64,000 nt of DNA from contig JASFXZ010000057.1 of assembly GCA_032209605.1 (NCBI GenBank), positions 992,001 through 1,056,000 of the forward strand, written 5' to 3'. This DNA is from Mactromeris polynyma. Lineage: Eukaryota; Mollusca; Bivalvia; Venerida; Mactridae. A program made the translations under genes and the position numbers. Within the stretch, counting starts at the first letter, position 1. The number at the start of each line of letters is the position of its first letter. This document shows positions 1-12,076 of this stretch, one piece after another. The notes below the pieces were generated by a model. That model saw only the letters and a list, made by a program, of their open reading frames with translations. It searched no databases and was not told where the DNA came from.

Positions 1-564
1 ATTTTGTTTCCCATCTGTCTATCATGGTAAATAGAAGATATAACTTGTGCAGAATGTCATTAGCAATTATATAGAGCATTTGGTAAGTACCTGCTAGTGT
101 TAAGCATCTGAGGAGTTGTAAAGTAATTACATGTTGAAATAGTGTTTTATTCCTCCCAAGTTGTTAAGCCAGACATTACCTTGTCACTACAGTACAAATA
201 AATGTGGCCTTCTTCATTAATTCTCACATTTCTGTGGACTGCTTTTCCCCTTACAACTCAACCATCTACGATAAGCTAGATGAGACAGAATACGTTTCAA
301 ATTGCTATTTAATTTGTAATTTGTAAATAGCACTTGGGCAAGCAACCAAATTGGACTGACCCTATAACATAGCTCTTGTACATATATGCTTCGCAGCTTG
401 CACAGAATAACCTTCCACAATAACCTTGGAAAAACAGGTGTTAGTTACTGAATGATTTTCAAAACCTAAAACACTGTAGCATGAAGATCTTGCCATGGTA
501 GTGTAGTGTCTATGGTGATCCAGATTGTTACAAAATGGTTAAACAAATCTCTATGCTTCTGATG
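1..564. other. AT-rich non-coding background
   Basis: I see no gene, RNA or repeat here. Short open frames are interrupted and resemble no family I know. Confidence 0.5.
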
Positions 565-1095
565 CATTGTTGTTTGTCGAGCCCGCTTATGGTAAGCTCT
601 ACATAGTCACCACAATTGCAAATTGGTGTATGTGCATGCGTCCTTGCGTGCGTCCCCGCTGTCAAGATTTGATATTGTCTAGACCATTACTATTATTTAT
701 CTACTTGGCACTAATGTTCACCTCACACTTAGAGGTCAAACATCAAAAATAGATCTGAAACATTTTGTCCGGAATATTACACTGTTAATTACTTGGCACA
801 AATGTGAACCATGATGAGATAGTATGTCATGCACAAAATCTGTATCCGTAGGTTAAAGGTCAGTCACTCTTTTGATTTTGGCTGTACCATTACTCTGTCA
901 TTTATTTTGTGATTTTCAAATTACTTGGCTCATAATTATGCTCACCATGATGAAATGGTGCATGTATCGCTTGCAAGACATGTATCCATAACTGAAAGGT
1001 CAAGGTCACACTTAGAAGTCAAAACATTATATAACACTTTACTTCATATCTTGACAATTAGGGGACTGGACATGTTGCCTTTGGGCATCTAGTTT
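565..1095 (+). repeat. dispersed repeat, AAGGTCAAGGTCACAC family
   Basis: The stretch carries phrases shared with 47930-48675 in this window: CACACTTAGAGGTCAAACAT, TTTTCAAATTACTTGGC, CACCATGATGA and, near the end, GACATGTTGCCT. It finishes with GGGCATCTAGTT. I recognise this type as an abundant bivalve dispersed repeat, possibly a non-autonomous Helentron-like element; that class is inference. A 12-bp direct repeat AGGTCAAGGTCA lies at 997-1008. There is no coding capacity; the small open frame at 567-752 lies within the repeat. Confidence 0.7.
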
Positions 1096-2138
1096 ATTGC
1101 TTTATTATTGCAAATGTTCCCACTTCATGGAGTAATCTGTCTTGATATTTCTCTATGCCAAAGCCAAGTATTAAATGTCAAAATGTTTCATTAACAATAG
1201 ATGCGTTATACTCCTTGGAATGCTCATCTCATAATGTTCTTACATTCTCAGTCGAAATGGAAGATTAGTGTTTGTTCATTTTCATTTATGCAGGAAATTA
1301 CTTCAATTTTGAAAGCTTTTGTTGGAAAGAATTATCAATAATGATGTTCATAATTAGTTGATTGTTTTAAGTATGGTAGGTAAAGAAATATTTGTATTTG
1401 AATAACAATTCTTAGTGATGCATGCTGTGTGTGCTCTGATATTGAATTTACCAAAGATTTTCCATGTATAGGTACTATAATTTATTGTATATCTGTTTTA
1501 TTGATTGAATTTCTTTATAACAAATTCTGCAAGTCAATACCAATCCAAACTGCTATTTGTTATGAAATATTCAATTGATATCATGGCAATAAATTCTTAG
1601 GTTTAGTAGTATATATGTTACTGCACCAGATGTGAACATAAAACACAAAATTGCGTATTAGTTGTAGAAAACATTTCCCAAATACAACGCATTACTATCA
1701 ATGTTAATACTATTGTGTGTGAAATACAAAGGGAAAAAATGTAATTTGTTATCTACTGGTTTTACAATACCATTAAGCTTGTTTTTGTACCTATAGTACC
1801 TAAAAGTATTGACATAATTTTTGTTCCTAAGTGTTTTTCATTACTGTTGTTAAACCAAGACTGGCGCCAACAACATTTTGGTGAATGTTCCAGCGGTTAT
1901 CCACAATGAATACCTTCTACATGTTGTGGTTGCTCTAATGTGTATTTCATGGCTACTCAGAATCCCTGAGTCACTTCCAAAACGGTTCGATTTAAAAAGG
2001 TAGTACCCTCCCACACAGGGCTTTGATTCCAATGCCATTACATTCACATGCTGCTATATAACATGGTATATTTTGATATTTGACCTTTTTAATCTTTCTG
2101 ATATAGCCAATGATTTAGTTGCTGTAAACGAAATCACT
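1096..2138. other. AT-rich non-coding background
   Basis: No gene, RNA or clear repeat seen. Confidence 0.45.
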
Positions 2139-2218
2139 GTTTTTCCATGATAATAAATTTCATTGGACAGCACAATCAGTTTTTCCATGATAATAAATTT
2201 CATTGGACAACACAATCA
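2139..2218. repeat. 40-bp tandem duplication (2 copies)
   Basis: Two adjacent 40-bp copies (2139-2178 and 2179-2218) both begin GTTTTTCCATGATAATAAAT. They differ at about one position (GGACAG versus GGACAA), so the duplication looks recent. Confidence 0.9.
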
Positions 2219-2440
2219 TGTAACTACTGAGTTAATAATTGATAGGTATTTCCCCCATGTTGGAACCAGTCAAACATGTACACAATATAATTATGGCCTT
2301 TTAAATTTGTATTGAGGGAATTTTGACTTAGAAGGCAGTGTTTCGTTCTTTCATCCAGGACTGTACTGATACACAATTACAAATATTGTGGCGACTTTTT
2401 CTAGTACCACAAAATGCTGATTAATGGGATGACACATTTT

Positions 2441-2477
2441 AATGGACAGGTGTAAGAATGGACAGGTGTAAGAATGG
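2441..2477. repeat. 16-bp tandem repeat (2.3 copies)
   Basis: The unit AATGGACAGGTGTAAG occurs exactly twice, at 2441 and 2457, followed by a partial AATGG. Confidence 0.9.
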
Positions 2478-4930
2478 ATTTAAATTACTACGCATTTACA
2501 GGCATCAGAATAATTTTGGCATGCCCATGAAACATTAGTCACTTATGTTTGATTTATTTTGTTTTTCTAGCAATTTACTATATTTCTATGACAGTGAGAG
2601 ATGTCTACTCAGTGCACAGTTGCATAATCTTTATTTCCACATGTTTACTGTCCTAGGACAGTAGAGCTGTTGCAAGCGGCTTGTTGAATGGCTATCGATG
2701 CATGTCGATTCGTCAGTCTAAAAATAGAACATACTGGTTGCACAAGAATTAAAAAGCAGAGGGTGATTATGAAGATAGATGTATCCATTTACTTACATAC
2801 ACCATCAATATCCTGATTGCATACAGATGTGGCCATGTTTTGAGCAAATAAATAAATAATTTGCTGTATCATGATCAACCAAAATTAATTTACCCTGGTT
2901 CAATTTTTGGTTTTAAACAATGCAGAATCTTTATTGTCTAGAAAGTCGTGAGAAGGGTTAGAATTGTTACTGCAAACAAACCTTTCGTTCTGAATGACCT
3001 AATGATCAGTAAATTCTTCAATGAAAATAAAGGTAGCAATACCTCTGAGGTGTCTGCAATTAAGTAACAGTGAAACTTCCATTCTACTGGCATTCATGGT
3101 TCAAGACTTAAGCGGAAGAAATAAAACACTTTAGAAGTCTATTCTATACCTGGTCTGTTTTTAATGCCGACATCACTACAAAGAGAAATGTTGATTTATC
3201 TGGCACTTGTGTAACAACAAAAGGTCTGCATCATCAACAGCACTGTAAGCAGTTATATTAGTCTTCAGAGATGTTTTCCTGGCTATAAGCAATGTTGAAA
3301 ACCACCAAATGCAGACCTAAAACGACTGAACTGTCTATCTACAAATAGGAACAACATCTGTATGTTAGCTAAATTGTCTACCCACAACAGATGTAGTTAT
3401 AAATTGAATGAGGTATATAATGTACTGATGTTTATGGGAAACACTAAAGTCATTTTATGCGAATACCTACCTTTTCTGCAGTTTCAGTGCTTTGATTACA
3501 CAAAGGGTTATATGCAAAAATGTTGGCTCTAGAACGGCATTCAATCTTGTTATGTGGTGAAAGTGATAGGCAGTAACACCATTTCCTTGATGGCACTACA
3601 GCCGGATTGTTTTAGCTATAACTGTAAATCATATTATACACTTGCTTATGTAAAACATTCAGTGTTAGTGGCATTAAGCATATACTATGCTAATACATTA
3701 TACAGATGCTATGCTGATCACATCTGACTCTGTCCTGTTGCCAAACATCAAACTCATTTCGTTATTATCTGCAATCAAAATATCACTTTGAACATTAATT
3801 CATTTTTGCTTATTAAAGTTCTTAATGTTTTGCACTTTTAATGGTATAATATCCTGTCAAAGTTAGTTATTTGATCATCAGTTAAGCTTGGATAACCATT
3901 TTGCATGTCAGTATTATGTATCAAACAGTGTACACAGACTGAGTGTTATTAATTTCAGTAAAGCACTTGTTTAGTAATTTGACTAAACTATCCTTTTAAT
4001 GATGTAAGCTCTTAACTTCAAAAAGGATTTGTCTAATTATAAAGTGGTTAATGCTACATGCTTTATAGCTGATCAGATTCATTTTATTATAGCCATTTAC
4101 CTTGATGAAATCATCTTGCTTCCTGTTGAGCTATGGTTAAGTTAATACCATAGACAATTTATTGGGAAATTTTATACTCTTCAAGCCGGAGGTGATGTAT
4201 TGAGTCACTAATTACACAAAAAGCTGTTTAATTATGAAGTGTGTAATACAATAACAAAACACGCTCAAGATGAAAAGGAAAGGAATTACAACCAACAGGT
4301 AATTGTGGTGATGTTCATAAGTTTTTGAATAAAAGTAAGCTCTGGAATGTAAACGTAAAAATTTATAACCTTGTGTTGCTGGTAATCATGAAATATTTAC
4401 CTTTGACCATGTATATAGGCCTATGTAAGACAATTGTGCACATTAGTCTAATGTGTTTGTGTGACGTTCCATGTGTGATGTAAATATTTATCAGGGTACA
4501 GTCCTGCGTTCAGTAAAGGTATTTGAGGCTATCATTTCGTAACGTTTTGCAATTTGGTTCCCCTTGTGCAGGCAATGTGATACGGTGGGCCAGGGATACA
4601 GCACAAAACGTTCGCGAATGTTAGCTGTAACTGAACACAGGGCAGGTATTGATGATGTCAATCTCAAATACAACAACAACCAATCATCAAAACTGCAATC
4701 ACTTGATGAGGCACCCAATTTGATTTACCGGGGGGGGGGAATAAAAAATAACGGATGACATGGAGTAAATAAAAACACAAAAAACTAGCGTTACTGCAGT
4801 GGTTGTCAAGATAAAAAAAGACTGCTTTTTGCCTATTCATATTGCCTCTAATGACATTTGATACAACACCATTTGTACATCAATAACTATTTTAGGGTTT
4901 GATAAGAGTAAACAATAGATATATAATAAA
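2478..4930. other. AT-rich non-coding background
   Basis: Nothing is supported apart from a run of ten G at 4730-4739. The open frames around 4491-4758 lie on opposite strands over the same bases and have no recognisable domain. Confidence 0.45.
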
Positions 4931-4999
4931 TTTGACGCACTCCTCTTCAAGTCTTGCATTAAGCCCTGATAGAAATCGGAGCAAGAGGTGTGCGCCAAA
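4931..4999. repeat. short imperfect inverted repeat
   Basis: The left arm TTTGACGCACTCCTCTT (4931-4947) pairs with the right arm AAGAGGTGTGCGCCAAA (4983-4999). A further CTTGC/GCAAG pair lies inside. It could be a small MITE remnant or a chance hairpin; no function can be assigned. Confidence 0.5.
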
Positions 5000-5852
5000 T
5001 GTAGGGTGACATTATGACATTATATTATAGACTCCTACTAGTGTTATATTGGTATTGTGCTGTAATAGTGTTCAGTGCTCTTGAAAAAGGCCCACTTTGC
5101 CCAAAGTATTGAGATCAAGTGAATTGTTGCACCAAACTTTACAGTGATCCCCTCTGTGGGATTTTTCAACAACCAGAATAATGCAGATGTTGTGAAATAA
5201 ATTAGTATATAACACGCTTGTTGGGACTTGAAAAAAGAAAAAGAAATCATACCTGTCTTGTCTAGCAACTTTGTCTTGCAAAGACACTAAAAATGGCATG
5301 ACTGCTAAAAATGCTCCATTTGACAGCTGACTACATTTGATCCCACACTTCTGCTATCATTTGCTCCATTAAAATATTGCATGATTTGATTTCACACCTG
5401 CTACAAATGTTTTCTTGTATTATAGTCTACCATATTGCACTAATAGTCGGGTTATTACAGAATTCTTAGATAAGTATTTTGCAGGAGCCTGTATGGAATT
5501 ATTTATATGGATTTCTATGAACCAGCCTAACATAACTGCCCTCTGAAATTCATGTAATTTATATTTGCACTATCAAGAAGATGTTTGCATTCTCTGTAGA
5601 TTTAGAATGTTGTCAGGCTATAGTTTATCGTACATCGTTTCCATGGTTATTGTTGTTTGTATAAATGTTCGGTTTGAAATCTGAACAATTATGTGTGACA
5701 TATATACAATAAAAATAGCAATGCAAGAACAGTGCCTGCCAAGAATTAATCCAACATTTTTGTATAAATGGATTTGACTCGCAATAGTTCATTGTCATGG
5801 AAACCCATTTTAGTTACAGCTTGTACAAATTTGTAGAAAAAACTACAAATGA

Positions 5853-5960
5853 ATTGTAGGGGACATGGTATTGCAGAAAAAAACATATTGCTGAAAAAAA
5901 ATTGCAAAATAATTCAATGACATTGCAGAAAAAAGAATTAAAGGGGGCATGGTAATTCAA
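5853..5960 (+). repeat. degenerate GGGGACATGGTATTGCAG repeats, left block
   Basis: The phrase GGGGACATGGTATTGCAG followed by an A-rich tract recurs in degenerate form: GGGGACATGGTATTGCAG near 5858, CATTGCAGAAAAAAG near 5921, and AAAGGGGGCATGGTAATTC near 5940. The same phrase resumes after the L element, at 6787-6915, so the two blocks may be one array split by an insertion. Confidence 0.6.
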
Positions 5961-5988
5961 AACAAGAAATATCTTTAAAAAAGATGGA

Positions 5989-6770
5989 CGGCGCAACTTG
6001 AAGTATGCAAATTTGTTGCAATCTGAAGGTTAAAATTTGTTGTACAACATAAAAAAATGCATAAATGTTATGACTGCCGTTCATTCAATTACGCTATACT
6101 ACAGAAACTCCTATACCTGTAAGGGGAGATCACTGCGTAGGAGACTTTGTAGAGTGATATGTCATTGACACAGTATAGTCTGTTTCAATATAGTTCATCA
6201 TTACTTATTGCATAAGTACACACACATCCATGTTTATAAACATGTTACATAGCGATTTATCTAATTAAAACAATATAAATGTTCACGACTGGTACATTAA
6301 ACCAAGAAAGTCTTCTTAATTCCAACACCGGACAATTCTCTGTGGTGATGACTAACAACACTACTTTCTAGATAAATCTTGAAATACACTATACGATCCA
6401 CTTTCAGACGCAGTTGTTAAGGTAAACACTTTTATGTTTATCTGGTTTTCATACAACAATGTAATGTTTACAATAATAATAATAACGCCGCTATCGTGAT
6501 CAAGATTTTTTGGCAATCATAACACCGTTTACGCAATAATTGTGTTCATTACTTTGCTTCGGAAGAAAAAATGCTTAACAATAAACAGGTTAATATTTTT
6601 AGGTTTGGTTTACAACTATATTGGCCTTAACGAAATGTTAACCAGTCTGCGTCAAGGTTACAAACCTTTTTCGGTTGAAGAGAAATTGCCTTGGTGGTTA
6701 ACGTTAGATTTGATTGGTTTACAAAGCACGGATATGCAAATAGCAAAACCATGTTAGTACGGCTGCGCCG
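5989..6770 (+). mobile_element. L repeat, long copy (plus orientation)
   Basis: The ends form a short imperfect inverted repeat: CGGCGCAAC at the left (5989-5997) and GCTGCGCCG at the right (6762-6770). The right ~125 bp (AAACCATGTTAGTACGGCTG and upstream) matches 30130-30260 on the minus strand and 46870-46996 on the plus strand. The middle, including AGAAAGTCTTCTTAATTCCA, matches the minus-strand copy at 14643-15902. Just outside, AACAAGAAATATCTT is also shared between copies. There is no transposase frame, so I call it a non-autonomous element of unknown superfamily. The open frame at 6542-6757 is part of the repeat. Confidence 0.75.
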
Positions 6771-6784
6771 AAAAATAGAAACTA

Positions 6785-6915
6785 ATTAAGGGGACATGGT
6801 ATTGCAGAAACAAACACACAAATGAATTAAAGGGGGCATAGTTTTGCATTATATATAAAAATTAAAAGGGATATGGAATTGCAGAAAAATACAGATAAAT
6901 TAAAGGGGATAAGTT
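6785..6915 (+). repeat. degenerate GGGGACATGGTATTGCAG repeats, right block
   Basis: Three degenerate repeats are visible: AAGGGGACATGGTATTGCAG near 6788, AAAGGGGGCATAGTTTTGCA near 6829, and AAAGGGATATGGAATTGCAG near 6866. A last partial copy, TTAAAGGGGATAAG, follows. They mirror the block on the other side of the L element. Confidence 0.6.
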
Positions 6916-7828
6916 ATGGTATCATAAACTGTTGACAAATAATTGTTAACATAATCTTAATAAAGGTGTTTAAGTATAATGCTTTACAGTAGCATGGCTC
7001 TTTAGGAGAATATTCTTCAGTGTTACTTTAATGTATTATCTTGCTTACGATAACATATCTGAAGTAAACAAAATTTAATGTAACATTGCATTTGGTATTT
7101 CTGTTGACCATGGTAAACCACTGTTAATGTAACAGGTACAGTAATAATAATCATTCAGTGTATTAAGCTTATTATCATTTTGACATTTTGCTTCAAGTGA
7201 CAAAATTTCTTTTTCAGCAAAACTTGAATTAAATTCTCCATTGATTGTTAAAAAATGTGTGAAATAATTTCAAAGGAGAAGACAACATCCAGCAAATGCC
7301 TTAGGTTGTTTTTTTTGAATTTATGACAAGGAGTACAATTTCTATTCATGCGATAGTTCATTGTATGTTAGAACTGGAATCAATGTTGATAGGTTGCCAT
7401 AAAACCTTTTATGTTGTTTAATATTAACTGCAGGCATTTTAGAAGACAATGACAGGAATTGTTATTTGACACAAATTCAATAAACACCTCTGCAGTGAGG
7501 AATATATGAAATTGCAATGAATTAAGTACTGCCCTCCCACTCTTTGTGTTGTTTTGTCCTCTAAATTCACATTTACCACTCCTTGATGCTATATATGTGA
7601 TTGTTATGGTGTTTGTTTTGCCAAGAGAACTAGTGTTAATTCAGTTAGTAAAACCATTATTTTTTGTCTACAGCATCTACTTGCCTTATGAAGCCATAGG
7701 TAAGAAACACCTCTGTACATATTGGGAGAAATCTGTCAATGACAATGTTAATACCATTTGTTTCATGTTTTTTATAATCTTGTAACTTTACTCCTCCACC
7801 GCACCACAGTTTGTACTTAATTTTCATC
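6916..7828. other. AT-rich non-coding background
   Basis: No feature is supported. A 79-codon open frame (7546-7785) has no recognisable domain and average base composition. Confidence 0.45.
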
Positions 7829-7852
7829 GGGGGGGGGGGGGGGGGGAGGGGG
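7829..7852 (+). repeat. poly(dG) tract G18-A-G5
   Basis: Eighteen consecutive G are followed by A and five G. It is one of nine G or C runs of at least ten bases in this AT-rich window. The flanking open frames on both strands (polyproline or polyglycine) are artefacts of the tract. Confidence 0.95.
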
Positions 7853-9516
7853 TATGGCATTCTACACTCAATCTCAATAGGAACACTAAAGTGTGTAATA
7901 TCTCAAATTAGTATGCACATGAATCAACTGTTGGTTGTTTACAGTGGGGAAAATGTCAGCAATGTTGTAAAATGGCATACAATATCTCTTGGTTCCTTTC
8001 TCATCAAGATTGGGATCATTTTATGGAACAAGGAGCCAACTGTCGGTGTATGGGCTCAACTACAAAGACCAGGGATGGCTTGATGGCTTAATCAAACTAT
8101 AGATTAATAAATGGCAAACAATTTACCATAAGTTTCATTGTTGTTATCTACAACAAGCTGTATTTAAATACTAATGTTTTGTATGATAAGTTGTATAGCA
8201 TCTGTCAATACAAGTCTTATGGCATGGCACTATGCCTATCATATGATCATAGTCAGTACAGAATCGTTTTCCACCAATTGTGAACCTTTCTTCGATCCAA
8301 TTATGATGCTGACAATGGTAGAATGCACTAATATTGGAACTGTTTAATAAAATGCAGAAAGTGCATCAATGATGTTAGCAATTTCCAGGCTCTAATTATT
8401 GAAATGTAATCCCTTATCTACAATGTATCGAAAAAGTTTGTACATTGAGAATTGTATTTTTAGAATGTTTCTCAAATTAATCGTTCGTATAATAACTGTA
8501 CTGTAACAGATTATGTCTGATACACATTAATCAATGTTCTGCCATGCGTTTTTGAGGAATCAGAAAACTTATCTTGTGTTTCTGTTAAATAAATTAGAGC
8601 ATTCTTGCCAAAGGGGTGTGTTTCTTTAATTATTCTTTGATAGGCTCGGAGTCGTCTTTACTATGAATACAATGAATCACAATCTAAGTGCAATATCAGA
8701 TTCTCATATGACAAATATGTTGTACCTATTTGATGGTGTCTGAGAATCATGAAACATGTTTTACTTAACCTGAGACATTATTGTCCCTCTTCAAAGAGTA
8801 TATGCATGACATATTATTGGTCAGTTGGTTGAAATAGAATATATAGCCGAGTTGCTTTTTCTTGACCATACCGAATTAAATAAATTTTGACAAAGTGCAA
8901 TATCTTGTAACATTGCTTCATACCATCTTCCTTGCAACTATTCAGAACTTCAGTTATTTGATTCCATTGGCAATTCTGAAGGCCTTCAGTCCTTTGATTC
9001 TATTTGATCTCTGGCCTTTCAGTACTTTGATTTAGTTTGTCATTATTTTTTATGGTGGTCCCTCTCTTGAGCAACATTCTACGGAGACAGACAGATTGTT
9101 TGCTGTAGAGAGGGATATGTTGCAAAAAGGGAACATAATATACATGTTGTAGTGGCAGAATACGTCCACGTATACTCAGGAAGTATTATTTGATATTTGT
9201 CATTAATTTCAAGGTATTATTGAATTGATAAAATGAAATAATTTGACCAAAATTGTTGTGGATATTGGTTGTTACATAAATATATTCTATCGTGATTTAA
9301 TTATTTTGTATGCCAAATCAATATTGGACTGTCGGCATTGAACTGGTTTTTTACAATACCACATTCCACCATCTTTTTGATTATACTCGCTTTTCATTTA
9401 TTAGCATGTCTCACTTTTAATTAATTTCAAATTTAGTTTTCTTTGTTTTGAATGAATTCAATCAAAAGTTGTAGATTTTCTCAGTTAACACTTGACCAAT
9501 GTTATTGAACTGACTG
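7853..9516. other. AT-rich non-coding background
   Basis: No gene, RNA or mobile element recognised. Confidence 0.45.
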
Positions 9517-9557
9517 TTAAAGACAGATATAAGATTGTTTAAGACAGATATAAGATA
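9517..9557. repeat. 21-bp tandem duplication
   Basis: AAGACAGATATAAGAT occurs at 9520 and again at 9541, each after a T-rich tail. Confidence 0.85.
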
Positions 9558-9845
9558 TAGCAGTTGTCGCAATTAAAATCAACTGCAACTGTTAATAATG
9601 TTATAATGGAGATGTGAATTACCATGCGTATTATAAGTTTGCGTCTCAAACTTGACACTTGTTCGAGTCAGTAGGCAGTTTGAAGTGCTATTTACCATTG
9701 TAGAGAGTTGTCATTCCTTTGAGGGAATTATTCATGGAAACTGCTTGGGAGGAATTTTGAATGTTGTTCAAAGGAGAGAAGTGTCATTTTGGGAGGGAAT
9801 TAAAATATTGTACATCGCTGGTGAAAACCATGGATGACTGCTTCC

Positions 9846-9865
9846 GGGGTACTCAACAGTACCCC
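9846..9865. repeat. perfect 8-bp stem hairpin
   Basis: GGGGTACT-CAAC-AGTACCCC forms a perfect eight-base stem with a four-base loop. No T tract or gene adjoins it; meaning unknown. Confidence 0.6.
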
Positions 9866-10267
9866 CCCATATTTCTGGGATTGTAAATATAGCAGTTTAA
9901 CCTTGTACTTCAACTGTATATGCATGCTGCACATTGCTACAATATCTGTTGATTTAAAATAGTTCACAGTGTTCTTAAATTTAGTTATTGATGCTTTTTC
10001 CTATCTTTATTACATCCTTGTCATGGACTTCATTACTCTGATAACTTCAAATAATTTCTCAAGTTTTCAGACACAAATTCTTGGGTTATCATTAAGATAA
10101 ATGGTGAAATTCTTTTTATTTTATTGGGAAGTAATTATAAAATAAATTGATAGATATACACATTTGAGAGCTTGTTAATGAAGATCTTTCTGAACCATTT
10201 TCCTGGCAGCAAGATTGGCACTATCCCTACCTAATTCTTTGGATCTCTAATGCAACGCTACATTAGT
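9866..10267. other. AT-rich non-coding background
   Basis: Nothing recognised. Confidence 0.45.
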
Positions 10268-10440
10268 TTTTATACCCCTGCAAACAAAGTTTGGGGCTAT
10301 ACTGGAGTCACTCTGTTGGTTGGTTTGTTGGTCGGTCTTTTGGAGCAAAATACTTTGTTTTTGATCGAACCGCTGCATCTTCATGTAATGTCGTAGGAAC
10401 ACGATATTTCGAGAAAGTTGAAAAATGAAGGGAGAGACAG
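10268..10440 (+). repeat. dispersed repeat with ACAAAGTTTGGGG head
   Basis: The string TATACCCCTGCAAACAAAG, then TATACTGGAGTCACTCTGTT and a GTTGG/GTCGG-rich stretch, matches my recollection of the head of a common molluscan interspersed repeat. Only one copy lies in this window, so the call rests on recall rather than internal comparison. Confidence 0.45.
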
Positions 10441-11656
10441 AAAGAAAACTGGTGATTTGTGATCAGAAACGAATGCCTTGATTAATCTACTAGGACAGAT
10501 CTATAAAAACGGCCCAGCCCATTGAAATTATTAATCTGTTACAACGAAGTACTAAACTGTAATCTATTAAAAACAAATAACTAAACTGTAATATCAAATG
10601 ATATAACTGAATGCTGTCATTAAGGTCTTGTCTGGACTACACCTTCGACACGGATGGAGTAAACTTCAGAAGTATTCCACAGAACAGTTTCAGTTAGATG
10701 ACATGTTATGATCAAGACCAAGGCCTCTAACAGTATAAATGTTTGCTTAATTGGAACAGGTTTTGCAAAAGAAAGGCTTAGACTGCTTTGTTGATGAAAG
10801 GAATATGTTGTGCTCGTTTCATACCAGTTAGTCAAGAAATAAAAGGCTCAATGATATCATGGCTTCCCTTCAGTTTTCTCCGAGGAATAAAAAATTCTGT
10901 TGATTTTTTAATGGCAGGTTTGAGTTTTTTGTGTGCGGTTAACTGAATGATAATATTCGAGTTTTATGCTCTTATTTCTTTAAAGGCTTAATGGAAAATA
11001 CAATGAGATTTTTAATCCTTAATTGACTTTTTGCTGCAAGAAGAAATGCTTAGATACAGCTAATATATAATATTGTAAACAACTCTTTTATGGTAAACAT
11101 GCAATAATAGCATTTTGTCTTTCCTGGCATTAAGATGGTGAGCTATAGATACACAGTACATTTTTACTCGTATATCGCTATCTCAGAAATGAGACAATTT
11201 CAAGTTCATTAATAATTTGTATTTCTATCTCAGTCTAAAATAAAAAATCTTAATGAGTTACGCTTGATGACAGTGTGGATATACATACTTAAACAAATTA
11301 AAGGCAGGGAGAATATTCCATTTGCAGTAGAAAAACAAATAAATGCTGTATTAGATTAAGGAGTACTGCATTGAACTTATGTGCTAGAACATGGAAACCA
11401 GCCTAAATTATAAATAAATGGAACAGTGTCTTACCAAATGACGCATGTTACTTGTTCTAATTTTGGTACACATTGGACTAATTTCCTTATATGGCAATTT
11501 GGAAGGTGTGGTCTATTTTGCATCATTGTCTGTAAATAATATACTGTTGGAGAAATTTAGTATTGGAGATACAATATACATAGTAAAATTGAAGTACTGA
11601 ATGTTGTATTTGGAACTTTAAATACAACATGAGATTTTACACAACAATAAGTTTGT
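10441..11656. other. AT-rich non-coding background
   Basis: No supported feature. Confidence 0.45.
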
Positions 11657-12076
11657 CATTACATTAGTGATAGGCTGATGAACAATGACATTCAAATAAT
11701 CATTGGTGTGAGTTTTTTGCAATTGCAATTGGTGAACTAATTTGTCATTAGTCGATTAATTACTTTGGGGCTGAATCTGAAAATTATGAATAAAAATCTT
11801 TACTGGTAATATCAGTATCTTGAAAGATGTAAATATTACAAGATTTAGTTCTAACATTATTTTCCTTTATTGACATATTACCAGTCAGATTCAAGTGTTT
11901 ATTGTCAAAAGCAACAGTTGTTTAACACCATGCATTTAGCCTGCTGAAAGACACACTTCTAAATCTTCAATGGACAATTAACCGATTATGTCGATTAATC
12001 GCATCAGTTGGGTTACCTGATTATGCCAATTAATCAGTTGGCAAATCTGAACGATTTGCCCATCACTACATTGCAT
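11657..12076. mobile_element. hAT-type MITE with 8-bp target duplication
   Basis: The element itself is 11665-12068 (404 bp). Its ends are inverted: TAGTGATAGGC at the left, and GCCCATCACTA at the right, which reads TAGTGATGGGC in reverse complement. It is flanked by CATTACAT (11657-11664) and CATTGCAT (12069-12076), an 8-bp duplication with one mismatch. Eight-base duplications and TAGNG-like termini are typical of hAT elements. The interior has several GATTAAT motifs (11754, 11984, 12033) and no transposase frame. The mismatched duplication suggests an old insertion. Confidence 0.85.

Noticed and set aside
4931..4999. microRNA precursor
   Set aside because: The stem is imperfect and nothing shows expression; a short inverted repeat is the simpler reading.
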